Source of the DNA: Algibacter miyuki
GTDB taxonomy: Bacteria > Bacteroidota > Bacteroidia > Flavobacteriales > Flavobacteriaceae
Direction of reading: 5' to 3'
Length of the DNA stretch: 64,000 nt
NCBI RefSeq assembly: GCF_030409805.1
Contig: NZ_JAUFQP010000007.1
Coordinates: 62,001-126,000 of the forward strand
Program-made: the position numbers and the translations under genes
Shown: positions 45,356 to 54,722 of the stretch, one piece after another
Numbering within the stretch: the stretch's first letter is position 1
How the letters are laid out: each line of letters opens with the position of its first letter
Notes under the pieces: model-generated
Told to the model about the DNA's origin: nothing
Seen by the model: only the letters and a program-made list of their open reading frames with translations
Database searches by the model: none

Positions 45356-45899
45356 CCTTCTTATTTAATTTTGAAAACCTATTCACCCAAAACACCCATA
45401 ATAAAAACACTACACCATAAATTATTCCTGGAAAAACAACGCTATGTAGAAACTCCGACCATTCTGGAAATTGATAAATACCAATTGCTAAAACCACAAT
45501 ACGCAGCACATTTACGACATACACTAAAACACTCCCGGAAAGCACATATAACAAGGTTGTTTTCAACTTCCCCGAAAAAGCAAAAATGAAAGACACAAAC
45601 AAAATAATAACACTAATCCCATTACATCCCTCAATAATTCGAGCTACATAAACGTTTTCTAAAATCAATTTAAGAGATGGCTCATCAGGGTGCGGTAACA
45701 TTTGAGAATCATACCCAAAAGTATTTAACAAATCGTTACTCTGCTGCCCCACTAAATGTGTGAAATAATCGGGATAAAACCGAGATCCTTCAGAAAATTC
45801 TAAATAGAATTTATAGCCCACAGAAAGCACAATATACACCACTAAAAATGTAAGTATAAATTTTATTACCGACTTGTATTTTATAAAGAGTGTTTTCAA
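45348..45899 (-). CDS. xrtF: exosortase family protein XrtF
   Basis: 183 residues, multi-pass inner-membrane cysteine transpeptidase-like protein. The catalytic set is visible: Cys in IIEGCNGISVI (about 91), Arg in VVNVLRIVVLA (about 130) and His in EFLHSVVFPG (about 149). Exosortases cleave C-terminal sorting signals of secreted proteins and may couple them to surface glycans. It is shorter than proteobacterial EpsH, as usual for XrtF. It overlaps its partner gene. No obvious sorting substrate is in the window. Confidence 0.9.
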   Translation of the reverse strand: MKTLFIKYKSVIKFILTFLVVYIVLSVGYKFYLEFSEGSRFYPDYFTHLVGQQSNDLLNTFGYDSQMLPHPDEPSLKLILENVYVARIIEGCNGISVIILFVSFIFAFSGKLKTTLLYVLSGSVLVYVVNVLRIVVLAIGIYQFPEWSEFLHSVVFPGIIYGVVFLLWVFWVNRFSKLNKKDV

Positions 45900-45968
45900 A
45901 TTAAAATGCTATAAACAAAGTACCGAAATTACATCTTTTTAAATACTTTTGCCAAAACTTTTAAAATT

Positions 45969-46424
45969 ATGATTTTAGAATCTCTAAAACCTCAAGTAAC
46001 AGCCATAATTTCAAACACAGAAATAGATAAAGATGCGCGTTTATTAAGCATCTGCGAATTACTAGATAAAAATATAACATACTACAACTGGATAGGTTTC
46101 TATTTCAGAAATGGAGAAAAAGAAGAATTACTTTTAGGCCCATACGTTGGTGCGCCAACAGACCATACCGTAATTCCTTTCGGAAAAGGTATTTGTGGAC
46201 AAGTAGCCGTAAGTAACGAAAATTTTGTAGTGCCCGATGTAGCAGCTCAAGATAATTACATTGCATGCAGCATTACTGTAAAAGCCGAAATTGTAGTCCC
46301 TATTTTTGTAAATGGTGAAAACATTGGTCAAATTGATATCGACTCGAACACACCAGACCCATTTACCGAAGCTGACGAGCGTTTTTTAGAGTTTGTTTGC
46401 CAGCAAGTAGCAACTATACTTTAA
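45969..46424 (+). CDS. GAF-domain free methionine-R-sulfoxide reductase (fRMsr type)
   Basis: 151 residues, one GAF domain. It would reduce free methionine-R-sulfoxide in the cytoplasm. The motifs match the fRMsr group: NWIGFYFRNG (about 37-46), LLLGPYVG, the Cys-bearing PFGKGICGQVA (about 75-85), NYIACSI (about 97-103), AEIVVPIFVNGENIGQIDID. Two of the three redox Cys positions are present; the third, N-terminal one is not obvious at the usual place. It is divergent from xrtF, with 69 bp between the starts. Confidence 0.85.
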   Translation: MILESLKPQVTAIISNTEIDKDARLLSICELLDKNITYYNWIGFYFRNGEKEELLLGPYVGAPTDHTVIPFGKGICGQVAVSNENFVVPDVAAQDNYIACSITVKAEIVVPIFVNGENIGQIDIDSNTPDPFTEADERFLEFVCQQVATIL

Positions 46425-46450
46425 AAAGTATTTTATAAAAAATCATTCTG

Positions 46451-46499
46451 TTTTAGCTACAGCTTTTCGATAACTTGATTGAAAAACTTGTAGCTAAAA
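46451..46499. terminator. long hairpin after the fRMsr gene
   Basis: TTTTAGCTACA pairs with TGTAGCTAAAA, with further pairing inside (GCTTTTC with GAAAAAC). No T-run follows directly, so it may be a terminator in either direction or another structured element. Confidence 0.45.
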
Positions 46500-46653
46500 C
46501 TAAGATTTTAAGTTTTTCGTCCCTCCGTTTCCCTCTCCTATTTTGGGCTTTCATTTTTTACGTTTCAACTCCTTATTTTACCACTTCCCTTTTTAGTTAA
46601 AAATTACCTTGTCTTTTTTAATAATTCACCGCCTATTTTTTAAAGGAAATAAG

Positions 46654-46661
46654 TACTTTTG
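46654..46661 (+). promoter_or_regulatory. -7 promoter box of purH
   Basis: TACTTTTG fits TAnnTTTG and would give a leader of about 80 nt. No TTG is at the standard -33 position. Confidence 0.4.
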
Positions 46662-46746
46662 CAATTATTTAGAAATTTCAGCTTAAAAGACTGAAAAACA
46701 ATAAAATTCACCGTTAAAAAAGGACTCTTAAACATTACACAACACA

Positions 46747-48279
46747 ATGAGCAACGAAAAAACGATTAAATCGGCACTAATTTCTGTATTCAGTAAAGAC
46801 GGATTAGAACCAATTGTAAGAAAGTTAAACGACCAAGGCGTAACCATTTATTCTACTGGTGGCACCGAAAAATTTATTAACGATTTAGGCATAGACGTTG
46901 TTCCTGTTGAAGATGTGACCTCATATCCTTCTATTCTTGGTGGTCGTGTAAAAACATTACACCCAAAAGTTTTTGGTGGTATTTTAAACAGACAAAACCA
47001 TGATGGCGATGTAGCTGAATTAGCTGAATACGACATTCCTCAATTAGATGTTGTTATCGTAGATTTATATCCTTTTGAAAAAACAGTAGCATCAGGTGCA
47101 AGCACACAAGACATTATTGAAAAAATCGATATCGGAGGTATTTCTTTAATTCGTGCTGCAGCTAAAAATTATTCAGATGTTATTTGTGTATCATCTGTTG
47201 ATGATTATGCTGAATTTTTAGATTTAATTTCAGAAAACAACGGAAGCATTTCAGAAGAAAACAGAAAACGTTTTGCTGGAAAAGCATTCAACGTATCTTC
47301 TCATTACGATACTGCTATTTTTAACTATTTCAACCAAAACAACGAAGAAACAGTTTTAAAAATAAGCGAAACTAACGGTAAAACTTTACGTTACGGTGAA
47401 AACCCACACCAAAAAGGATTTTTCTTCGGAAACTTCGATGAGTTGTTCACGAAGCTTCACGGTAAAGAATTAAGCTACAACAACCTTTTAGATGTAGATG
47501 CCGCTGTTAACTTAATGAACGAGTTTAAAAACGACGCTCCAACATTTGCCATTTTAAAACACAATAATGCTTGTGGTTTAGCACAACGCGATACATTACA
47601 CCAAGCCTATGTAGATGCTTTAGCAGGCGATCCTGTTTCTGCTTTTGGAGGTGTATTAATCAGTAACAAAGAAATTGATATCGCTACGGCGGAAGAAATT
47701 CATAAATTATTCTGTGAGGTGGTTATCGCCCCTTCTTTTTCAGCGGAAGCGTTAGAAATCCTTAAAGGAAAAAAGAACAGAATTATGTTAGAAATCCATG
47801 ATATTGAAATGCCACAAACAAACGTTAGAAGTTGTTTAAACGGTGTTTTAGTTCAAGATAGAAACAACATTACCGATCAAGCTGAAGATTTAAAAACAGC
47901 AACTACTTTAGCGCCAACAACCGCACAAGTTGACGATTTAATTTTTGCTTCTAAAATTTGTAAACATACTAAATCTAACACCATAGTATTAACAAAAAAC
48001 AAGCAATTATTAGCTAGCGGAACAGGACAAACTAGTCGTGTAGATGCTTTAGAACAAGCCATACATAAAGCACAAAGTTTTAAATTCGATTTAAACGGTG
48101 CGGCTATGGCTAGTGATGCTTTTTTCCCTTTCCCTGATTGTGTGGAAATTGCTAAAAACGCAGGTGTTGCTGCTGTTATTCAACCCGGAGGATCGATTAA
48201 AGATCAACTGAGTATTGATTATTGTAACGAAAACAACGTTGCTATGGTTATGACAGGTACACGCCATTTCAAACATTAA
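46747..48279 (+). CDS. purH: bifunctional AICAR formyltransferase/IMP cyclohydrolase
   Basis: 510 residues, normal length. It performs the last two steps of IMP synthesis. The N-terminal MGS-like cyclohydrolase domain has ALISVFSKDGLEPIVRKL, STGGTEKFI, SYPSILGGRVKTLHPKVFGG and IDIGGISLIRAAAKN. The formyltransferase half has LRYGENPHQKGFFFGN, FAILKHNNACGLAQ, DPVSAFGGVLISN, and near the end DAFFPFPDCVEIAKNAGV and IQPGGSIKD. All hallmark motifs are intact. It precedes the cell-shape cluster by about 190 bp and is probably a separate transcript. Confidence 0.97.
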   Translation: MSNEKTIKSALISVFSKDGLEPIVRKLNDQGVTIYSTGGTEKFINDLGIDVVPVEDVTSYPSILGGRVKTLHPKVFGGILNRQNHDGDVAELAEYDIPQLDVVIVDLYPFEKTVASGASTQDIIEKIDIGGISLIRAAAKNYSDVICVSSVDDYAEFLDLISENNGSISEENRKRFAGKAFNVSSHYDTAIFNYFNQNNEETVLKISETNGKTLRYGENPHQKGFFFGNFDELFTKLHGKELSYNNLLDVDAAVNLMNEFKNDAPTFAILKHNNACGLAQRDTLHQAYVDALAGDPVSAFGGVLISNKEIDIATAEEIHKLFCEVVIAPSFSAEALEILKGKKNRIMLEIHDIEMPQTNVRSCLNGVLVQDRNNITDQAEDLKTATTLAPTTAQVDDLIFASKICKHTKSNTIVLTKNKQLLASGTGQTSRVDALEQAIHKAQSFKFDLNGAAMASDAFFPFPDCVEIAKNAGVAAVIQPGGSIKDQLSIDYCNENNVAMVMTGTRHFKH

Positions 48280-48292
48280 GACTCACGAGCTA

Positions 48293-48329
48293 TTTAAACC
48301 TTGTTTTTAAAACAAAAACGAGGTTTAAA
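48293..48329. terminator. long hairpin between purH and mreB
   Basis: TTTAAACCT with AGGTTTAAA plus an inner GTTTTT/AAAAAC pairing; no T-run follows. It probably ends the purH transcript or marks an RNA processing site. Confidence 0.5.
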
Positions 48330-48474
48330 CAGTCCGTAAACTAATATATCACGTATAACCATAGAATACTTTAATTACAGCAAATTTTGAGCCTTATAAA
48401 ACTCAAGATATTTGCTAACTTTTAGTACTTTTACGGGATCCGTTTTTTAAACCACATTAAATTATTAATTGCAC

Positions 48475-49503
48475 ATGGGATTTTTTGACTTCCTAACTGA
48501 AGATATAGCGATAGATTTAGGTACCGCAAACACACTTATTATTCATAATGATAAAGTGGTTGTCGATGCGCCATCTATTGTAGCTAGAGACAGAATTTCT
48601 GGTAAAATTATTGCCGTTGGGCAAGAAGCCAGTTTAATGCAAGGTAAAACCCATGAGAATATTAAAACCATTCGCCCATTAAAAGATGGTGTAATTGCCG
48701 ATTTTGATGCTTCAGAGCAAATGATAAGTATGTTTATTAAAAACATACCAGCTTTAAAAAAGAAGTTTTTCACACCTGCTTTACGTATGGTAATTTGTAT
48801 TCCTTCTGGAATTACAGAGGTAGAAATGCGAGCGGTAAAAGAAAGTGCAGAACGTGTTAATGGTAAAGAAGTTTACCTAATTCACGAACCTATGGCTGCG
48901 GCCATTGGTATTGGTGTAGATATTATGCAACCAAAAGGAAACATGGTTGTGGATATAGGAGGTGGTACAACCGAAATTGCAGTTATTGCTCTTGGTGGTA
49001 TTGTTTGCGATAAATCGGTTAAAATTGCTGGTGATGTCTTTACAAACGATATTGTGTATTACATGCGTACCCAACACAATTTATATGTTGGAGAACGTAC
49101 TGCTGAAAAAATAAAAATTCAAATTGGAGCAGCTACTGAAGATTTAGAGTTGCCTCCAGAAGATATGAGCGTTCAAGGGCGTGATTTACTTACAGGTAAA
49201 CCAAAACAAGTACAAATTTCTTACCGCGAAATAGCGAAAGCTTTAGATAAATCTATTTTACGTATTGAAGATGCTGTTATGGAAACGTTATCTCAAACCC
49301 CTCCAGAATTAGCTGCCGATATTTATAATACAGGTATTTATTTAGCCGGTGGTGGATCGATGCTTCGTGGTTTAGACAAACGTTTATCTTTAAAAACAGA
49401 CTTACCAGTTTATATTGCTGAAGATCCTTTACGCGCCGTAGTTCGCGGTACAGGTATTACGCTTAAAAACTTACCTAAATACAAAAGTGTATTGATAAAA
49501 TAA
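48475..49503 (+). CDS. mreB: rod shape-determining protein MreB
   Basis: 342 residues from the ATG at 48475 (a TTG two codons upstream is less likely). Actin-fold ATPase that guides lateral wall synthesis at the inner membrane. Visible: DLGTANTLI (phosphate 1), EPMAAAIGIGVDI, VDIGGGTTEIAVIALGG (phosphate 2), and GIYLAGGGSMLRGLDKRL (adenosine). It opens with an amphipathic FFDFLTED-type end. First gene of mreB-mreC-mreD-mrdA-rodA. Confidence 0.97.
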   Translation: MGFFDFLTEDIAIDLGTANTLIIHNDKVVVDAPSIVARDRISGKIIAVGQEASLMQGKTHENIKTIRPLKDGVIADFDASEQMISMFIKNIPALKKKFFTPALRMVICIPSGITEVEMRAVKESAERVNGKEVYLIHEPMAAAIGIGVDIMQPKGNMVVDIGGGTTEIAVIALGGIVCDKSVKIAGDVFTNDIVYYMRTQHNLYVGERTAEKIKIQIGAATEDLELPPEDMSVQGRDLLTGKPKQVQISYREIAKALDKSILRIEDAVMETLSQTPPELAADIYNTGIYLAGGGSMLRGLDKRLSLKTDLPVYIAEDPLRAVVRGTGITLKNLPKYKSVLIK

Positions 49504-49527
49504 AAGCATAAAATAGGTCGATAACAC

Positions 49528-50352
49528 ATGCAACAAATTATTAATTTTATAATAAGAAACAAAAACTTTTTGTTGTTCTTGTTGCTGTTTTCTATTTCTA
49601 TTGTGTTTACAATTCAATCGCATTCGTACCATAAAAGTAAGTTTATTAATTCGGCTAATTTTTTAACAGGTGGCGTTTACACATCGGTTAATAACTTGTC
49701 TGATTATTTTAATTTAAGGTCTCAAAACAATTTACTTACCGAAGAAAACAAAAGGCTAAAATCGCTTTTATACAATAACACTAACCAAAGCGATTCTACT
49801 TATTTAGACAGTACAACCTTTGATGAAACTTACAAGTTTACATCGGCACGTATTATAAAAAACAGCTATTCCTTAACAAATAATACGCTGCTTTTAGACC
49901 AAGGTAAAAATGATAATATCCATGAAGATTTTGGTGTCATTACCAGTAAAGGTATTTTAGGTATTATTAACAAAACCAGTAAAAACTTTGCTACGGTTAT
50001 TTCTATTTTAAATACAACAAGTAACATTAGCGCGAAGTTAAAAACAACCAATCATTACGGATCTTTAACCTGGGACGCAAAAAATCCTCGCGTTACCCAA
50101 TTGGTTGATATTCCAAAAATCGCCAATTTTAAAGTAGGAGATACCATTGTAACCTCTGGCTTATCCTCGATTTTCCCAAAGAATGTTCCTATTGGTACTG
50201 TGCTCGATTTTCATCTCGACAACAACGAAAACTATTACGAAATTAACGTGCTCCTTTTTAACGACATGACTAACTTAGAACATGTTTACATTATCGAAAA
50301 CAAGCACCTTCCTGAAATTACTAACCTCTTAAACGGCAACTCAAATGAATAA
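49528..50352 (+). CDS. mreC: rod shape-determining protein MreC
   Basis: 274 residues: short cytoplasmic end, one membrane helix (about 13-30), a coiled-coil (about 60-90, RSQNNLLTEENKRLKSLLYN) and the periplasmic double beta-barrel (ARIIKNSYSLTNNTLLLDQG, GVITSKGILGIINKTSKNFA, VGDTIVTSGLSSIFPKNVPIG). It links MreB to the wall synthases. It follows mreB by 24 bp and overlaps mreD by eight bases. Confidence 0.93.
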   Translation: MQQIINFIIRNKNFLLFLLLFSISIVFTIQSHSYHKSKFINSANFLTGGVYTSVNNLSDYFNLRSQNNLLTEENKRLKSLLYNNTNQSDSTYLDSTTFDETYKFTSARIIKNSYSLTNNTLLLDQGKNDNIHEDFGVITSKGILGIINKTSKNFATVISILNTTSNISAKLKTTNHYGSLTWDAKNPRVTQLVDIPKIANFKVGDTIVTSGLSSIFPKNVPIGTVLDFHLDNNENYYEINVLLFNDMTNLEHVYIIENKHLPEITNLLNGNSNE

Positions 50353-50851
50353 TTTGTTTTTTGTACAAGGTGGTCGTTTTTTAGTCCTCGTGTTTTTTCA
50401 AATTTTAATATTCAATCATATTAACTTTTTGGGTTACATAAACCCTTACGTTTATATTTTATTAATCGCTTTTTTCCCTGTTAGAAACAATAGGATTATT
50501 ATTATTTTACTCAGTTTTTTCTTAGGTTTAACTATCGATTTATTTCTAGACACTGGTGGTATTCATGCAGGAGCCTGTGTATTTATTGCTTACATACGCC
50601 CAGTGATTTTAAAATCGTCTTTCGGCATGATTTACGAGCACCAATCTATCAAGTTTGACACGGTCGATTTTGGCACCAAACTCACCTATATTTCACTCCT
50701 CACAGTAATACATCATTTTGTATTATTCAGTTTAGAAATATTTAACTTTTCTAAAATAATTTTAATACTTCAAAAAACGTTATTCTCAAGTATATTCAGT
50801 ATTATACTGATTATGATCATAACAATTATTTTTAGTAAAAAATCGAAATGA
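50345..50851 (+). CDS. mreD: rod shape-determining protein MreD
   Basis: 168 residues with five or six membrane helices and the MreD-type GLTIDLFLDTGGIHAGACVF in the middle. It is part of the elongation complex with MreC and RodA. It overlaps mreC by eight bases and mrdA by four bases (ATGA), so translation is coupled. Identification relies on position and this motif, as MreD diverges quickly. Confidence 0.9.
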   Translation: MNNLFFVQGGRFLVLVFFQILIFNHINFLGYINPYVYILLIAFFPVRNNRIIIILLSFFLGLTIDLFLDTGGIHAGACVFIAYIRPVILKSSFGMIYEHQSIKFDTVDFGTKLTYISLLTVIHHFVLFSLEIFNFSKIILILQKTLFSSIFSIILIMIITIIFSKKSK

Positions 50852-52794
50852 GACAATTTCTACTTTATATTTCCATCATTCTTGTTGGTCTTACTTTTAT
50901 TTTTCGGCTATTTTATCTTCAAGTTTACAGCTCGAATTCGCAAAGTTTATACGACGATAATGCCATTAGAAAAGTTTGGGATTACCCCAAGCGCGGTTTT
51001 GTATACGACAGAAATGGTACCCTTTTAGTCTCCAACCAACCCTCATACGATGTTATGATTATTCCACGTGAAGTGGAACCTTTAGATACCTTAGAATTTT
51101 GCAATCTCTTAAAAATTGATAAAGCAAAATTCATAAAAACTTACAATAAAGCGAGACATTACTCGCCACGATTATCATCTGTTTTTATATCACATTTATC
51201 CAAAGCCGACTATGCTGTTCTACAAGAAAAAATGCGGAAATTCAAAGGCTTTTATATTCAAAAACGCTCGCTTCGACATTACGAAACTTCTATTGGCGCT
51301 AATGTTTTAGGTGATATCGGTGAGGTTAACAATGCCATAATAAACCGAGATGATTACTATAAAATGGGCGACCTCATCGGAAAACAAGGCGTTGAGGTTT
51401 CTTATGAAGAAACACTGCGTGGGGTTAAAGGTCTGAAATTTATTCAAAAAGACCGATTTAACCGAAACATAGGCTCATATAAAGATGGTGAATTTGACAT
51501 TGTTCCAGAACCAGGAAAAGATATCACCATTACCATCGATGCCGACCTCCAAGCTTATGGCGAACTATTGATGCAAAATAAACGCGGTGGAATTATTGCT
51601 ATCGAACCTGCATCGGGTGAAATTTTAACCATGGTTTCGGCACCATCGTTCAACCCAAATTTATTAGTGGGCAGAAAACGATCTGAGAATTTCACTAAAC
51701 TGTATTATGATACCATTGCAAAACCATTATTCGACAGAAGTTTAAAAGCGCAATACCCACCAGGGTCGCCTTTTAAAGTTTTGAATGCACTCATTGGTTT
51801 ACAAGAAAAAGTAGTAACTCCAGAAGAGAAGTTCACTTGTAGATTGGGCTATTACTTAGGAAGCAGAAAATTAACGGGATGCCACCATCATTACAGTCCT
51901 TTAGCAATGACAGATGGTATTGCACAATCTTGCAACGCATATTTCGCTAATGTTTACAGACGTATAATTGACAAATATGACAATGCGCACGACGGCATGG
52001 ATGTTTGGAGCGACCACGTTAAAAGTTTTGGTTTGGGTAATTATTTAGGCTACGACCTTAAAATTGGCAACAAAGGACGGATTCCTGATGGCGATTTTTA
52101 CGATAGATGGTATGGCAAAGGCAGATGGGCATCTACATACAATATTTCTAACGCTATTGGCCAAGGTGAAGTTGAAGCTACACCTATTCAACTCGCAAAC
52201 ATGGTAGCCGCCATTAGCAATCGCGGTTATTTTTACACGCCACATATTATAAAAAACATTAAAGGAGACACGATTGATTCCAACTACACCACTCCAAAAC
52301 ATACAACCATTGACAAGCAAAATTTCGAACCTATAATTCAAGGCATGTTTGATGTGTACAACAAAGGAACAGCTGCAGCTCTTCAAGTAAAAGATATTGA
52401 AATTTGTGGAAAAACAGGAACCGCAGAAAATTTTACAAAAATTGATAGCGTAACAACGCAATTAACAGACCATTCTATTTTTGTAGCATTTGCTCCTAAA
52501 GACAACCCTAAAATAGCAATTGCTGTTTTTGTTGAAAACGGATATTGGGGAGGTCGTTTTGCAGGTAGAATAGCCAGTTTAATGATTGAACAATATATTA
52601 AAAAGACTATTACTCGAAAAGATTTAGAAGATTGGATTTTAAAGCATAGTCTGGAAGATGAATACGCTAAACCACAATCAGGAAAACCTTTTAGAATTAA
52701 CGGCGGCTCAAGCTTGCAACTTGTTGACAACACAGAATACAATCGCTTACAAGAGAAGCTGAAACAAATAAACAAAACAGCCCTTAATGAGTAG
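50848..52794 (+). CDS. mrdA: penicillin-binding protein 2 (elongation transpeptidase)
   Basis: 648 residues: one N-terminal membrane helix, a PBP dimerisation domain (about 45-215, with YDRNGTLLVSNQPSYDV) and a transpeptidase domain. Active-site motifs: SxxK with Ser307 in PPGSPFKVLN (most PBP2 have STFK or SVFK here), SxN in IAQSCNAYFAN, and KTG in CGKTGTAENF. It crosslinks peptidoglycan during elongation with RodA. It overlaps rodA by eight bases. The C-terminal 60 residues are charged and variable. Confidence 0.95.
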   Translation: MRQFLLYISIILVGLTFIFRLFYLQVYSSNSQSLYDDNAIRKVWDYPKRGFVYDRNGTLLVSNQPSYDVMIIPREVEPLDTLEFCNLLKIDKAKFIKTYNKARHYSPRLSSVFISHLSKADYAVLQEKMRKFKGFYIQKRSLRHYETSIGANVLGDIGEVNNAIINRDDYYKMGDLIGKQGVEVSYEETLRGVKGLKFIQKDRFNRNIGSYKDGEFDIVPEPGKDITITIDADLQAYGELLMQNKRGGIIAIEPASGEILTMVSAPSFNPNLLVGRKRSENFTKLYYDTIAKPLFDRSLKAQYPPGSPFKVLNALIGLQEKVVTPEEKFTCRLGYYLGSRKLTGCHHHYSPLAMTDGIAQSCNAYFANVYRRIIDKYDNAHDGMDVWSDHVKSFGLGNYLGYDLKIGNKGRIPDGDFYDRWYGKGRWASTYNISNAIGQGEVEATPIQLANMVAAISNRGYFYTPHIIKNIKGDTIDSNYTTPKHTTIDKQNFEPIIQGMFDVYNKGTAAALQVKDIEICGKTGTAENFTKIDSVTTQLTDHSIFVAFAPKDNPKIAIAVFVENGYWGGRFAGRIASLMIEQYIKKTITRKDLEDWILKHSLEDEYAKPQSGKPFRINGGSSLQLVDNTEYNRLQEKLKQINKTALNE

Positions 52795-54064
52795 AGAAAC
52801 TAATAGATATTTTAAGTTCGATTGGATTACCATTATCCTATTCTTATTATTAGTGGGCTTTGGTTGGTTAAATATCATGTCGGCGTCACACACTGGAGAT
52901 ACTTTAAACTATTTCGATATATCGCAACCTTTCGGCAAACAACTTATTTTCATTTTCTTAACCTTTGGCCTAATTGTTTTATTACTAGCTATTGATGCCA
53001 AATTTTACGAACGTTTCTCTAGTGTTATTTACATCATTTCTATGCTTTCTCTGGTCGGTCTTTTTTTCTTCGGAAAAAACGTAAATGGCGCCACCTCTTG
53101 GTATGGTATTGGCGGGATGACACTCCAACCTAGTGAATTCGCTAAAACCGCCACAGCCCTTGCCGTTGCTAAATACATTAGCGATTTAAACACCAATATC
53201 AATAATTTCAGCGATCAAATAAAAACCTTTATCATTATTTGTACACCAGCCGTTTTGGTACTATTACAAAACGACACCGGAAGTACCATTGTTTACGGGG
53301 CTTTCTTCTTCGTACTGTATCGCGAAGGTTTACCTAAATATTATTTAACCATAGCAGTTTCGGCCATTTTATTATCTATTTTATCCTTAAAGTTCGGACC
53401 TATAATCACGTCAATAATTGCTGTTTTAGTGCTTGCAGCCTTTCATTTTTTAACTAAGAAAAAGCTCAGAACCTTTCAATTACTACTCATTTTGGGTGCA
53501 GCATTAACAGTTACTTTTGGAGTAAAATTCTTTTACCAAAGCATTCTTCAACCACATCAGCAAGACAGAATAAGCCTTTGGCTGCGCTTAGAAAAAGATC
53601 CTGATAAACTTCAGAAAATGAAACAAACCTTTGCGTACAACCTGAACGAATCGGAAAAAGCCATAAAGTCTGGCGGCCTCACCGGAAAAGGTTTTATGGA
53701 AGGCACCCGAACAACAGGTAAATTTGTACCAGAACAACACACCGATTATATTTTTAGCACCGTTGGCGAAGAGTGGGGTTTCCTGGGAAGTTCCTTTGTC
53801 GTCATCGTTTTCGTGCTTTTATTACTCCGTATTTTACACCTCGCCGAGTTACAAAAATCGCAATTTAGCCGTGTTTATGGTTACTCGGTAGCCGCCATTG
53901 TTTTTATCCATTTCCTAATTAATATAGGTATGGTTATGGGCTTAATCCCTACCATCGGTATTCCACTCCCCCTTTTTAGTTATGGAGGTTCCGGACTTTG
54001 GGCATTTACCATTTTAATTTTTATCTTTATTAAATTAGATTCCAACAAAATCAACGAATGGTAA
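52787..54064 (+). CDS. rodA: rod shape protein RodA (SEDS glycosyltransferase)
   Basis: 425 residues, about ten membrane helices. SEDS marks: GVNGATSWYGIGGMTLQPSE-like segment (residues about 103-121), LLQNDTGSTIVYGAFFF, the long periplasmic loop with LRLEKDPDKLQKMK, PEQHTDYIFSTVGEEWGF and GIPLPLFSYGGSGL. It polymerises lipid II glycan with PBP2. Last of the mre block proper; the deformylase-like gene follows by about 20 bp. Confidence 0.95.
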   Translation: MSRETNRYFKFDWITIILFLLLVGFGWLNIMSASHTGDTLNYFDISQPFGKQLIFIFLTFGLIVLLLAIDAKFYERFSSVIYIISMLSLVGLFFFGKNVNGATSWYGIGGMTLQPSEFAKTATALAVAKYISDLNTNINNFSDQIKTFIIICTPAVLVLLQNDTGSTIVYGAFFFVLYREGLPKYYLTIAVSAILLSILSLKFGPIITSIIAVLVLAAFHFLTKKKLRTFQLLLILGAALTVTFGVKFFYQSILQPHQQDRISLWLRLEKDPDKLQKMKQTFAYNLNESEKAIKSGGLTGKGFMEGTRTTGKFVPEQHTDYIFSTVGEEWGFLGSSFVVIVFVLLLLRILHLAELQKSQFSRVYGYSVAAIVFIHFLINIGMVMGLIPTIGIPLPLFSYGGSGLWAFTILIFIFIKLDSNKINEW

Positions 54065-54085
54065 ATCACTAATTTGTTTACTAAA

Positions 54086-54721
54086 ATGAAAAAACTCTAC
54101 GGCGTCACTATTATTCTAATCCTTGTTTTAAGTTGTTCAAGCACTAAAAACACGGTAAACCAAAGCTTTTCCTCTAGCGAAGAAAACCTCATCTTACTCG
54201 CCGATAGCTTAACACCTATGCGTGTTTACAAAATAACAAGTACTAGTGATTCGCTGTTATTACGCACAAAAAGCAGCTATATAAAACCCGACCCCAATAA
54301 TGTGGTTTTAAAAACCTTTGTAAACCGTTTGTTTGCAACCGTTAGAGATAGTCTTTCTATGGGCGTTGGCATTGCCGCACCTCAAGTAGGAGTTTTAAAA
54401 AACATCATTTGGGTACAACGTTTCGATAAAGAAAACTTGCCTTTTGAAGTCTATTTAAACCCAAAAATCAATACCTATTCTAATAAAAAGCAAGCTGTAA
54501 AAGAAGGCTGTTTATCCATCCCAGATCGCAGCGATATGCTCAACAGCCGTTCGTTTTCTATAGATATTGAATACGACACCATCGAAGGCTTTCACAGACA
54601 AGAAACGGTAACCGATTTCACAGCGGTAATTTTCCAGCATGAAATAGATCACCTTAGTGGTATTTTATACCTCGATCATCTCGAAAAAGAAATTAAAGAC
54701 GCCAATAACAATACCAACTAA
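54086..54721 (+). CDS. peptide deformylase-like lipoprotein
   Basis: 211 residues from the ATG at 54086 (a TTG at 54074 is possible). All three deformylase motifs are intact: GVGIAAPQVG (motif I), EGCLSIP (motif II, metal Cys) and HEIDHLSGILYLD (motif III, HExxH). Unlike ordinary Def, the protein opens with a lipoprotein signal (KKLYGVTIILILVLSCSSTKN, lipobox LSC), so it should be exported and lipid-anchored. Its job outside the cytoplasm is unknown. It sits between rodA and murI, two bases before murI, suggesting an envelope role. Confidence 0.85.
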   Translation: MKKLYGVTIILILVLSCSSTKNTVNQSFSSSEENLILLADSLTPMRVYKITSTSDSLLLRTKSSYIKPDPNNVVLKTFVNRLFATVRDSLSMGVGIAAPQVGVLKNIIWVQRFDKENLPFEVYLNPKINTYSNKKQAVKEGCLSIPDRSDMLNSRSFSIDIEYDTIEGFHRQETVTDFTAVIFQHEIDHLSGILYLDHLEKEIKDANNNTN

Positions 54722-54722
54722 C

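Larger units (their letters stand above)
46425..46746. other. gene-free leader region upstream of purH
   Basis: 322 bp without a supported gene. It contains a long imperfect hairpin (46451-46499), a -7 box (46654-46661) and a small hairpin (TTTCAG/CTGAAA near 46677-46697) in the probable purH leader. No known riboswitch class could be matched by eye. Confidence 0.5.

Noticed and set aside
46661..46746. Riboswitch in the purH leader
   Set aside because: Only a small hairpin is visible and no purine, PRPP or guanidine riboswitch core could be matched.
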